DNA of 22,874 bases from Candidatus Daviesbacteria bacterium (GTDB lineage Bacteria; Patescibacteriota; Microgenomatia; Daviesbacterales; UBA10151): contig JACPKO010000035.1 of assembly GCA_016186985.1 (NCBI GenBank), positions 1 to 22,874 on the forward strand. Reading direction: 5' to 3'. The notes under the pieces were generated by a model. That model saw nothing but the letters and a program-made list of their open reading frames with translations, made no database searches and had not been told where the DNA came from. Of the stretch, positions 6,846 to 13,095 are shown one piece after another; position 1 is the first letter of the stretch; the number at the start of each line of letters is the position of its first letter. A program made the position numbers and the translations under genes.

Positions 6846-6948
6846 CGCAAAACTCAAATGTCAAAATTCAAAACTACAGCTTAAATTTCAAAACTTAAAG
6901 ATTTAGGGTTTTAGTTGCAACTTTGCGATTTGAGGTTTAAGATTTGCG
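6846..6948. repeat. Dispersed imperfect inverted repeat, copy A
   Basis: This AT-rich element of about 103 bases begins one base after the stop codon of the 5714 gene. Its ends, CGCAAAAC (6846-6853) and GATTTGCG (6941-6948), pair at seven of eight positions. The left 70 bases are about 80% identical by eye to copy B at 12992-13095. It contains no convincing ORF and forms an imperfect long hairpin. Confidence 0.65.
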
Positions 6949-6956
6949 TTAACTAT

Positions 6957-8198
6957 ATGAATTTTATAAAAAAGATAAACGGATTTACTGTTTTAATCGC
7001 GCTTTTAACATTTGTCATAGGCTGGCAGCTGGGAATGCGCAATTTCCAGTTTAAAGCCGATAATTTCCGGCCGGAAGTTACTTTTAAAAATGAAACAGCA
7101 AAAGCCAGCCAGGACATTGATTTTAAACTATTCTGGCAGGTTTGGGATTTGGTATCGAGTGAATATGTAGATAAAAAAGCAATAGACCCCCAAAAAATGT
7201 TTTATGGAGCAGTCCAGGGTATGGTTGCTTCTCTTGGGGATCCTTACACAGTTTTTCTTCCCCCAACAGAACAAAAATCTATCCAGGAGGAGATTAACGG
7301 GTCTTTCGAAGGGGTCGGGATTCAACTTGGGTACGATAAAGAAAAGAGACTGGCTGTTATTTCGCCTGTTCAAAATACACCTGCAGACCGCGCAGGGATA
7401 AAACCAGGGGACCTTATCCTTAAAATAGACGGGAAGGAGGCAATAAACCTATCACTTCCGGAGGCTGTTAACTTAATCAGGGGTCCTAAAGGTACAACCG
7501 TTGCTCTTGAAATTTATCACGATGGTGATGTTAAATCCAAAACTATCGATCTGAAGCGGGATACGATAGTTGTTGAAAGCGTCAAATTCGAAGAAAAAAC
7601 CTCACCAAAGGGTAAAAGAGTGGCTTTAATAAAACTCAACAGGTTTGGGGAGAGGACATTTACAGAGTGGAACAAAGCAGTCTCGGACACTCTGGCCTTC
7701 GGGCCTGAAGCTGTTATTTTAGACCTGCGCAATAATCCGGGGGGGTTGCTGGACGGGGCCGTCTTTATTGGTTCGGAGTTTATAAAAAGCGGCAATATTG
7801 TCCTTCAGGAAAATGCCAAAGGTGAACAGGTTCCGTACAAAGTTAACAGGGAAGGCAAGCTGTTAAGTTTACCTATGGTAGTTTTAATTAATAAAGGTTC
7901 TGCCTCGGCTTCAGAAATTGTGGCAGGCGCCATCCAGGACACAAAAAGGGGTAAGCTTATGGGAGAAGTTTCATTTGGTAAAGGAACTATACAGGAATCA
8001 CAGGACCTGCCGGAAAAAACCGGAATCCATATTACAACAGCAAAATGGCTTACGCCTAATGGCCGCTGGATTCACCAGAAAGGTTTGACTCCGGATATCG
8101 AAATTGCGTTAACAGAGGAGCAGCTAAAGGCTGAAACGGATGATCCGGCAAAAGATTTCCAGTTAGAGAAGGCACTTCAGGAAGTGGACAATTTATAA
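6957..8198 (+). CDS. ctpA: C-terminal processing peptidase, S41 family
   Basis: This membrane-anchored serine protease has 413 residues from the ATG at 6957. An in-frame TTG at 6915 is rejected because it lies inside the dispersed repeat. Order of parts: short cytoplasmic start, one membrane helix (about 9-26) as an uncleaved anchor, an S41 N-terminal helical region, a PDZ domain (about 105-180, G-V-G-I-Q-L-G through G-D-L-I-L-K-I-D-G), then the catalytic core. Ser317 in G-S-A-S-A-S-E-I and Lys342 in F-G-K-G-T-I-Q are 25 residues apart, as in E. coli Prc, and form the Ser-Lys dyad. It would trim or degrade exported proteins outside the membrane. A second extracytoplasmic protease follows directly. 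Confidence 0.94.
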   Translation: MNFIKKINGFTVLIALLTFVIGWQLGMRNFQFKADNFRPEVTFKNETAKASQDIDFKLFWQVWDLVSSEYVDKKAIDPQKMFYGAVQGMVASLGDPYTVFLPPTEQKSIQEEINGSFEGVGIQLGYDKEKRLAVISPVQNTPADRAGIKPGDLILKIDGKEAINLSLPEAVNLIRGPKGTTVALEIYHDGDVKSKTIDLKRDTIVVESVKFEEKTSPKGKRVALIKLNRFGERTFTEWNKAVSDTLAFGPEAVILDLRNNPGGLLDGAVFIGSEFIKSGNIVLQENAKGEQVPYKVNREGKLLSLPMVVLINKGSASASEIVAGAIQDTKRGKLMGEVSFGKGTIQESQDLPEKTGIHITTAKWLTPNGRWIHQKGLTPDIEIALTEEQLKAETDDPAKDFQLEKALQEVDNL

Positions 8199-8279
8199 AG
8201 TGACAAGTGACAAGTGACAAGTGACAAGTGACAAGTGACAAGTGACAAGTGACAAGTGACAAGTGACAAGTGACAAGTG
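8199..8279. repeat. 7-bp tandem repeat, 11.6 copies
   Basis: AGTGACA is repeated eleven times without error, plus four bases, beginning on the base after the ctpA stop codon. Each unit contains GTGACA, five of six matches to the -35 hexamer TTGACA. The array runs up to the -10 box of the next gene. The perfect identity implies recent expansion or active slippage. Confidence 0.98.
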
Positions 8280-8290
8280 TGTGGTAAAAT
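8263..8290 (+). promoter_or_regulatory. Promoter of the HtrA-like gene, -35 supplied by the tandem repeat
   Basis: TGgTAAAAT at 8282-8290 is the extended -10. The repeat-derived GTGACA at 8263-8268 sits 16 bases upstream of the hexamer at 8285, near the ideal 17. The ATG follows the -10 by nine bases, so the mRNA would be almost leaderless. Confidence 0.6.
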
Positions 8291-8299
8291 AAAAACCCG

Positions 8300-9424
8300 A
8301 TGAACGATACATTCAAAAAACTGGTTGTAGCACTGCTTGTTGTCGGGGCGCTGGGATTTTTATTTTACCAATTAGTTTCCTCAGGCAAGTTAACTTTCAG
8401 CTTAAACCCGCTTCCAAAAATTGAAAACCCGACCCAGGAGACAAGGACTCTGGTTAAAGAAGAAAACGCAATTATTGATACTGTTGAAAATTCCTCACCT
8501 TCAGTTGTTGCAATTGGTGTTACCCAGCGGGTAATTAACCCCTTTGACCCAACAGCCCTGCCAAGGAACCGTCAGTCAACTATAGGTACGGGGTTTGTAG
8601 CTTCGGATAATGGAGTAATTGTTACCAACAAGCATGTGGTTTCAGATTTGCAGGCAAACTATACTGTAGTTACCAAAGACGGTAAAAAACTTGAGGTGGA
8701 AAAAATCTACAGGGATCCAAATTTGGATCTGGCTTTGGTAAAGACTAAAGAAAATGGTCTGCATGCGCTGAAGATTGGCGACTCTGCTAGGCTTAAAGTT
8801 GGACAAACCGTAATCGCAATCGGTAATGCTCTTGGAAGGTTCTCCAATACCGTAACAACAGGTGTGGTTTCAGGTTTAGGGCGGTCAATAGGCGCCGGTG
8901 ACCCGTTTGGTCGGCAAATTGAGATGCTGGATGACTTGATCCAAACCGATGCAGCAATTAATCCAGGAAATTCTGGTGGGCCACTTTTAAATTCTGCAGG
9001 CGAGGTAATTGGGGTAAATGTGGCGGTTTCCGAGTCAGCCCAAAATATAGGCTTTGCAATACCGATCAACTCAGTAAAAGCCACTATTGATGAATTTATT
9101 TCAACCGGTAAAATCTCCCGTGCACTTTTAGGGGTTAATTACCAGATTGTAACAAGGGATTACGCAATATTGAATGAGATCCCGCAGGGTGCTTACATTG
9201 TTGATGTTGTACCCGGGAGTGCTGCGGAAAAAGCGGGTATAGAATCAGGGGACATAATTACAAAAATTGACGGTAAAGAAGTTAACACTCAAAATTTTAT
9301 TTCGGAATTTATAAGGACTAAAAAACCGGGAGATAAAGTTAGTATTGAAGTTTGGAAAGATAATGGAGATAAAGGTGAAACAAAAAGAGTTGAGGCAACT
9401 TTACAAGAGGCGAACAAGGAATGA
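8300..9424 (+). CDS. htrA: HtrA/DegP-type serine protease with one PDZ domain
   Basis: This protein has 374 residues. An N-terminal membrane helix (about 8-26) anchors a trypsin-like domain outside the cell. The catalytic triad is complete: His112 in T-N-K-H-V-V, Asp143 in N-L-D-L-A-L, Ser225 in N-P-G-N-S-G-G-P-L. A single PDZ domain (about 275-370; G-A-Y-I-V-D-V-V-P-G-S-A-A-E-K-A-G) follows, as in DegS and Gram-positive HtrA. The role is quality control of exported proteins, complementing the CtpA-like protease upstream. The stop is TGA. The ATG at 8300 is supported by the -10 box just upstream. Confidence 0.95.
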   Translation: MNDTFKKLVVALLVVGALGFLFYQLVSSGKLTFSLNPLPKIENPTQETRTLVKEENAIIDTVENSSPSVVAIGVTQRVINPFDPTALPRNRQSTIGTGFVASDNGVIVTNKHVVSDLQANYTVVTKDGKKLEVEKIYRDPNLDLALVKTKENGLHALKIGDSARLKVGQTVIAIGNALGRFSNTVTTGVVSGLGRSIGAGDPFGRQIEMLDDLIQTDAAINPGNSGGPLLNSAGEVIGVNVAVSESAQNIGFAIPINSVKATIDEFISTGKISRALLGVNYQIVTRDYAILNEIPQGAYIVDVVPGSAAEKAGIESGDIITKIDGKEVNTQNFISEFIRTKKPGDKVSIEVWKDNGDKGETKRVEATLQEANKE

Positions 9425-9452
9425 CAGTAGCCAGTTGATTTTTTAAATAGTT

Positions 9453-9458
9453 TATACT
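9453..9458 (+). promoter_or_regulatory. -10 box for the 9472 gene
   Basis: TATACT lies 13 bases before the ATG at 9472; an overlapping TACTAT (9455-9460) would be 11 bases away. The 5' leader would be about 5-7 bases. Confidence 0.4.
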
Positions 9459-9471
9459 ATATTTACCCATT

Positions 9472-9744
9472 ATGTTTATCAGAGAACGCCAGCAGCCGCG
9501 TGTTGAAGAGTCTTCGGAAAGCGGTACACATTTAGTTAAAACCTCCCCACACAGGCAATCAGTAATTTCTGAGACAGTGACCGGTGTTTTTTACGGAAAG
9601 GCTTTAGTAGCCGAGGGAGTTAAAAGGCCGTTGGTACCATTTCATGTAGTCAGGATTGGTGGACATAGAACTTTAGGTGGTGGTACTTCGGATGAAGCAA
9701 TAAGGCGAGCCCGCAGGAAATCAGCTGCTAACGGACATTTCTAA
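9472..9744 (+). CDS. Small basic unknown protein
   Basis: This protein has 90 residues with a disordered-looking polar N-terminus (R-E-R-Q-Q-P-R-V-E-E-S-S-E-S). A short beta-rich middle follows (G-V-F-Y-G-K-A-L-V-A-E-G and P-F-H-V-V-R-I-G-G), then an arginine-rich helix (S-D-E-A-I-R-R-A-R-R-K-S). It has no membrane segment. Its own -10 box and normal codon use favour a real gene. The basic tail would suit nucleic-acid binding, but I recognise no family. It ends 41 bases from the converging gene on the other strand, with no clear terminator between. Confidence 0.6.
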   Translation: MFIRERQQPRVEESSESGTHLVKTSPHRQSVISETVTGVFYGKALVAEGVKRPLVPFHVVRIGGHRTLGGGTSDEAIRRARRKSAANGHF

Positions 9745-9785
9745 AATTTTTTCCGGCGGATTCTTTATGAGTTTGATTTGTATTG

Positions 9786-10859
9786 TTAGCCTCTTTTGAG
9801 CATTTCTTTCTGGTACATGTTTAAAAAGGTTGAATAAGGATGGAAAAACATTTCCTGGGTTATTCCCGCCGGAGGCAGCAACTGCCCGCTCCTTACCCAT
9901 TCTGAGGAAAGACCTTGAAAACGGGATTTAATCACAGGGTTTAAATTTAATAGATGAACTCCTAAGGTTACATTTCCTAAAGTACTATCTTTGCCGATGT
10001 TAAATTTCCCACGATTCATAAGATTTCCTAAGCTTACTGCAAGTAAGGCTGTGGGTAGCGTGTCAATAACTTTCCAAGTAAATGTATTATCATCGGAACT
10101 CTCTATAAACCAGAGTATTTCTCCAGCCCTTTTTATTCTAGGAGCTTCACGCAGTGGATTACCAGAAGAGTCGAATGCTTCTACACCCATAGTTTTCATT
10201 AAATGGTGGAGCTCTTGTGACATTCTAAGTAGCATTTCCATTGTTAATACTTCTTTTGCTAAAAACACTGCTTCGTCGAACATCCCAGCTTTTTTAACCT
10301 CGGGAGAATTAGCTAATTGAATGCCTAAGAATACTTTGTCAAAATCATTAAACCCATATGACTTACCTTGGTTGTCTCTTAAAACTATTTGGTCTTTTGG
10401 AGTCCCGAATGTCCTGGGTAAAAATGCAAGAATAGAGTCCATAGTCCTTGGGTTAGAAACTAAGGGAAATGGTTTTCTTTCAAAAGCAGCCCAGTCAGGT
10501 ATATCAGCTGTAGTTGGGTCAACAGAAAGTAAGCGTACATCAGATGAAACTTTTCTGAGGAGTGGGTCGCCGGTTTGATCTAGGATTACAAGTAGCTTTT
10601 TTAGTTTTTCTGGGCCGATATAAGGTAAGTTTTCAAAAGGAGCAATTTGACCAGAATATCTTTCAGGGAAAAGTAGCTCTGCTTGGTAAGCAGCTTCGGC
10701 TCTTAAAGGTTCAAGAACCTGAGGAGCTAACCTTGAAACACCTAATGCAGTGGCGGTAATTACCTGTGTTTCTCTCTCCAGAGCTTGTGCTAAAGGCGCA
10801 GCCGCTAAGCCTGTGAAATTCCTTAGAAATATTCTTCTCTCGGGGCTAAATTTTGACAT
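9786..10859 (-). CDS. Unknown exported protein with twin-arginine-like signal
   Basis: This protein has 357 residues. The start E-R-R-I-F-L-R-N-F (7-15) fits the R-R-x-F-L-K twin-arginine consensus. It is followed by a modestly hydrophobic F-T-G-L-A-A-A-P-L and A-Q-A (24-26), a possible cleavage site. The rest is soluble and largely helical with no motif I can name; it contains a His-rich E-L-H-H-L-M-K-T-M helix near the centre. If the signal is real the protein is folded before export. It is downstream of rpmE-prfA-prmC but has its own -10 box. Function unknown. Confidence 0.75.
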   Translation of the reverse strand: MSKFSPERRIFLRNFTGLAAAPLAQALERETQVITATALGVSRLAPQVLEPLRAEAAYQAELLFPERYSGQIAPFENLPYIGPEKLKKLLVILDQTGDPLLRKVSSDVRLLSVDPTTADIPDWAAFERKPFPLVSNPRTMDSILAFLPRTFGTPKDQIVLRDNQGKSYGFNDFDKVFLGIQLANSPEVKKAGMFDEAVFLAKEVLTMEMLLRMSQELHHLMKTMGVEAFDSSGNPLREAPRIKRAGEILWFIESSDDNTFTWKVIDTLPTALLAVSLGNLMNRGKFNIGKDSTLGNVTLGVHLLNLNPVIKSRFQGLSSEWVRSGQLLPPAGITQEMFFHPYSTFLNMYQKEMLKRG

Positions 10860-10868
10860 TAAGAATAG

Positions 10869-10874
10869 ATTTTA
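10869..10874 (-). promoter_or_regulatory. -10 box for the 10859 gene
   Basis: On the minus strand TAAAAT ends nine bases before the ATG at 10859, in the 29-base gap after prmC. Confidence 0.45.
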
Positions 10875-10888
10875 ACCTATAGTGCAAA

Positions 10889-11581
10889 TTATTGCAACTG
10901 GAATTTAATTACAAAGTATCTTTGTTTTTTGCCTAAATCGTGTTTTACCTCAACTTGGGCATCAGGAAAGAAACTTCTTGATTCCTCCATAACAAAATCC
11001 GCGTGCGAGTAATCAATTTCCCCAATCAAATATTTTGGGTACAATTTTTTTTGCTCGATCTGGGTAAATAATTTCCTGTATAATTCAAATCCATCAACAC
11101 CGCCGTCTAAAGCAACTCGCGGTTCCCATTCTGCCACCATAGGATCTATATGCATTAAACGCGCGGTTGGTATATATGGCAGGTTAGTTACAATAACATC
11201 CGGTACTTTTACGCTTACACCTTTAAGGTGGGAAGCTAAATAATCAAGTAAATCGCTGACAAAGAAAAAAATTTGATTTTCAACTTTATGGAATTTAGCA
11301 TTCCTTTGGGCTACCTCCAAAGCTTTTTCTGATATATCAGTTGCAAAAATTTTTACATCAGGTAGGTTTTTAGCAACAGCAATTGCTATATTTCCCGATC
11401 CGGTTCCTAAATCAAGTACTGCCTCAGGCTTTATTTTTATAATCTCGTCTACTAAAAGTTCTGTTTCGGGACGGGGGATTAAAGAATCAGGGGTTAAAAA
11501 AAATTTCAACTTGTAGAATTCTGTCCAGCCCTGCTGGTATTGTTTGGGCTTTTCAACGGGTAATTTTTGACCTTTTTTCAC
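10889..11581 (-). CDS. prmC: Release factor glutamine methyltransferase, short form
   Basis: This protein has 230 residues, shorter than the usual 275-290. It methylates the Gln of the G-G-Q loop of release factors using S-adenosylmethionine. Motifs: I-P-R-P-E-T-E (35-41), SAM loop D-L-G-T-G-S-G-N (57-64), and the active-site N-L-P-Y (133-136), where N-P-P-Y is usual; the catalytic Asn and Tyr remain. The helical N-terminal domain that contacts the release factor is nearly absent: only about 20 residues precede the G-W-x-E-F-Y linker. The start is a GTG separated by one base from the prfA stop, with no room for a longer protein unless it overlaps prfA. Its substrate RF1 is encoded directly upstream. 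Confidence 0.92.
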   Translation of the reverse strand: MKKGQKLPVEKPKQYQQGWTEFYKLKFFLTPDSLIPRPETELLVDEIIKIKPEAVLDLGTGSGNIAIAVAKNLPDVKIFATDISEKALEVAQRNAKFHKVENQIFFFVSDLLDYLASHLKGVSVKVPDVIVTNLPYIPTARLMHIDPMVAEWEPRVALDGGVDGFELYRKLFTQIEQKKLYPKYLIGEIDYSHADFVMEESRSFFPDAQVEVKHDLGKKQRYFVIKFQLQ

Positions 11582-11582
11582 T

Positions 11583-12533
11583 TTAAGCTTCTTGTGCCTC
11601 TGCTTCCTGTAATGCCTTCACAACAGGTTCCATACCGCCTTCCATAATTTGCTCAAGGTTGTACCATGATTTATTGATTCTATGATCGGTGATTCTGTTT
11701 TGCGGGAAATTATAGGTACGGATTTTTTCGCTCCTGTCTCCTGCGCCGACCATTAATGCGCGTGCACTATCAACCTCGGCGAATTTTTCCTTTTGCTCTG
11801 TTTCCCAAATCCTTGCCCGCAGTAAATTCATCGCATTTTCCCGGTTTTGAAGCTGTGAGCGTTCAGTTTGGCAGGTAACTATAATACCTGTAGGTTTATG
11901 TACCAGACGCACGGCTGTTGAGACTTTATTAACGTTTTGGCCTCCTGCACCTCCTGAGCGGAAAGATTCAAAAGAGATATCTGACGGATTTATATAAACC
12001 TCAGATTCGGTAACCTCAGGCAGTAGCGCAACAGTTGCCGTTGAGGTGTGGATTCTTCCGGAACTCTCGGTTTTGGGAACTCTTTGAACCCTGTGGACAC
12101 CTGATTCATATTGAAGTTGCTTAAAAGAATTCTTACCTTTTATTTCTAGGGTGACTGATTTAATCTGGCCCAGTCCTCCCTCGGAACGGTTCAGCTCCTG
12201 CACCTTCCAGCCTTTAGATTCGCTGTAGCGCAGGTACATCCGTAAAAGGTCTCCGGCAAAAAGACCTGCTTCATCTCCTCCGGCAGCGCTTCTGATTTCC
12301 AAAATAGCGATATTCGGATTTATTGACTCGCCTGACCCGTTTGGCTCTCCCGGCGCGTCAGAATTCATTGGAGTTCTGGCCGAATCCATAAGCTCCTGTC
12401 TTTGTTTTTCTAATTCTTCGATTTCTAGGCGCGCTAAATTAGCTAACTCAGGATCTTGTAGTAGCTTAGAAGACTGGCTGATTTGTTGATCAATCTGATC
12501 TAACTGTTCTTTAATATATTTTAATATAATCAT
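11583..12533 (-). CDS. prfA: Peptide chain release factor 1
   Basis: This 316-residue factor terminates translation at UAA and UAG. The G-G-Q catalytic loop is at 197-199 in R-S-G-G-A-G-G-Q-N-V-N-K. The stop-codon recognition element is P-K-T (153-155), matching the RF1 P-x-T type and not the RF2 S-P-F type. It is shorter than the usual 355-360 residues, the loss being mainly in N-terminal domain 1. It also has an unusual Gly/Ser/Pro/Asn-rich stretch (about 51-71) just before the domain 2 strand I-A-I-L-E-I-R, where most RF1s have a compact L-L-P-x-D-P loop. That stretch is encoded over DNA inverted repeats (12329-12378). The ATG follows a -10 box by six bases. Confidence 0.95.
   Translation of the reverse strand: MIILKYIKEQLDQIDQQISQSSKLLQDPELANLARLEIEELEKQRQELMDSARTPMNSDAPGEPNGSGESINPNIAILEIRSAAGGDEAGLFAGDLLRMYLRYSESKGWKVQELNRSEGGLGQIKSVTLEIKGKNSFKQLQYESGVHRVQRVPKTESSGRIHTSTATVALLPEVTESEVYINPSDISFESFRSGGAGGQNVNKVSTAVRLVHKPTGIIVTCQTERSQLQNRENAMNLLRARIWETEQKEKFAEVDSARALMVGAGDRSEKIRTYNFPQNRITDHRINKSWYNLEQIMEGGMEPVVKALQEAEAQEA
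12329..12378. repeat. Inverted repeats inside the prfA insertion
   Basis: CAGAATTC (12359-12366) and GAGTTCTG (12371-12378) form an 8-bp stem with one T-G wobble and an ATTG loop. Next to it CTGAC (12332-12336) is inverted at 12357-12361 as GTCAG, and CGCC (12329-12332) at 12352-12355 as GGCG. The block is more GC-rich than its surroundings and coincides with the odd residues 51-71 of RF1, suggesting an inserted element. Confidence 0.5.
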
Positions 12534-12539
12534 TGATTA

Positions 12540-12545
12540 ATTTTA
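12540..12545 (-). promoter_or_regulatory. -10 box for prfA
   Basis: Minus-strand TAAAAT ends six bases before the prfA ATG, predicting a leaderless prfA-prmC transcript separate from rpmE. Confidence 0.5.
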
Positions 12546-12592
12546 AATCTTTAAACATTTTAACATTAAAAATTCATTGAAAATTAAGCAAC

Positions 12593-12605
12593 CCTCCAGA
12601 GGAGG
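12593..12605. repeat. Short GC hairpin between rpmE and prfA
   Basis: CCTCC, loop AGA, GGAGG. It is flanked by AT-rich, partly repetitive sequence and has no T-tract in either direction, so a terminator role is unproven. Confidence 0.4.
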
Positions 12606-12638
12606 CAAAAATTGTAAATTGAAAATTTCTGCGCGGAG

Positions 12639-12965
12639 CTAAGAGCGTAGCGACTTTCGTGCCTGCATCAAAAGATCCTTAAGTGAGGGCTTCTCTGTTT
12701 TATCAATAACGACCTTAGCATCTCTGGCCTCTTTAATCTTGCGTTTCTCTTCACCTTTAACTGCAGCTTTTTCAGTAAACTTTTTGAACTTGTCAACCTG
12801 GCCTAAGATATCAACAAATTTTTGTTGTCCTGTAAAAAGAGGATGGCATTTTGAACAAATATCAACGCGGATTGACGGCAAAACCGAACCGGTTTCAAAA
12901 ACCGAACCGCAAGCACATACTACTTTGGCGTTTTCGATCCAGGTAGGATGAATTCCTTGTTTCAT
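12639..12965 (-). CDS. rpmE: 50S ribosomal protein L31, zinc type with C-terminal extension
   Basis: This protein has 108 residues; usual L31 has about 70. The start M-K-Q-G-I-H-P and the four cysteines C-A-C (17, 19) and C-S-K-C (37, 40), followed by H-P-L-F-T-G-Q-Q-K-F-V-D, identify the zinc-binding form. After D-K-F-K-K-F the protein continues with about 45 Lys/Glu/Ala-rich residues, probably a basic helix contacting rRNA. L31 bridges the large subunit and the small-subunit head. The order rpmE-prfA-prmC is common in bacteria. The start is supported by a promoter ending nine bases upstream. Confidence 0.95.
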   Translation of the reverse strand: MKQGIHPTWIENAKVVCACGSVFETGSVLPSIRVDICSKCHPLFTGQQKFVDILGQVDKFKKFTEKAAVKGEEKRKIKEARDAKVVIDKTEKPSLKDLLMQARKSLRS

Positions 12966-12974
12966 ATGGGGGAT

Positions 12975-13003
12975 AGTATAACTAATCTGATCTCAAAACT
13001 CAA
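12975..13003 (-). promoter_or_regulatory. rpmE promoter, partly inside the dispersed repeat
   Basis: On the minus strand TTGAGT (12998-13003), a 17-base spacer and TATACT (12975-12980). The -35 lies within the end of repeat copy B, so the element may supply half of this promoter. Confidence 0.5.
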
Positions 13004-13095
13004 ATTTCAAAAGTCAAAACTACAATTCAAAAATCAAAACTTAAAGATTAATAGATTTTAGATGTATATTTGAGATTTGCATTTTACGATTTGAG
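12992..13095. repeat. Dispersed imperfect inverted repeat, copy B
   Basis: The ends CTCAAAAC (12992-12999) and GATTTGAG (13088-13095) pair at seven of eight positions. One end touches the stop codon of the EamA gene, as copy A touches the stop of the 5714 gene. Compared with copy A the second terminal base pair is changed on both arms, G-C to T-A, preserving pairing. Confidence 0.65.

Noticed and set aside
6915..6956. TTG start adding 14 residues to the S41 protease
   Set aside because: These codons lie in and just after dispersed repeat copy A and precede a normal membrane-anchor start at 6957.
8199..8279. Possible CRISPR array
   Set aside because: The units are 7 bp, contiguous and spacerless.
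8056..8316. Minus-strand frame encoding repeated L-V-T-C-H-L-S peptides
   Set aside because: It is only the heptamer repeat read in a frame that happens to stay open, overlapping ctpA and the htrA promoter.
9991..10759. Plus-strand frames opposite the 10859 gene
   Set aside because: They are three short adjacent frames antisense to a long continuous gene with its own promoter; none has a sensible domain.
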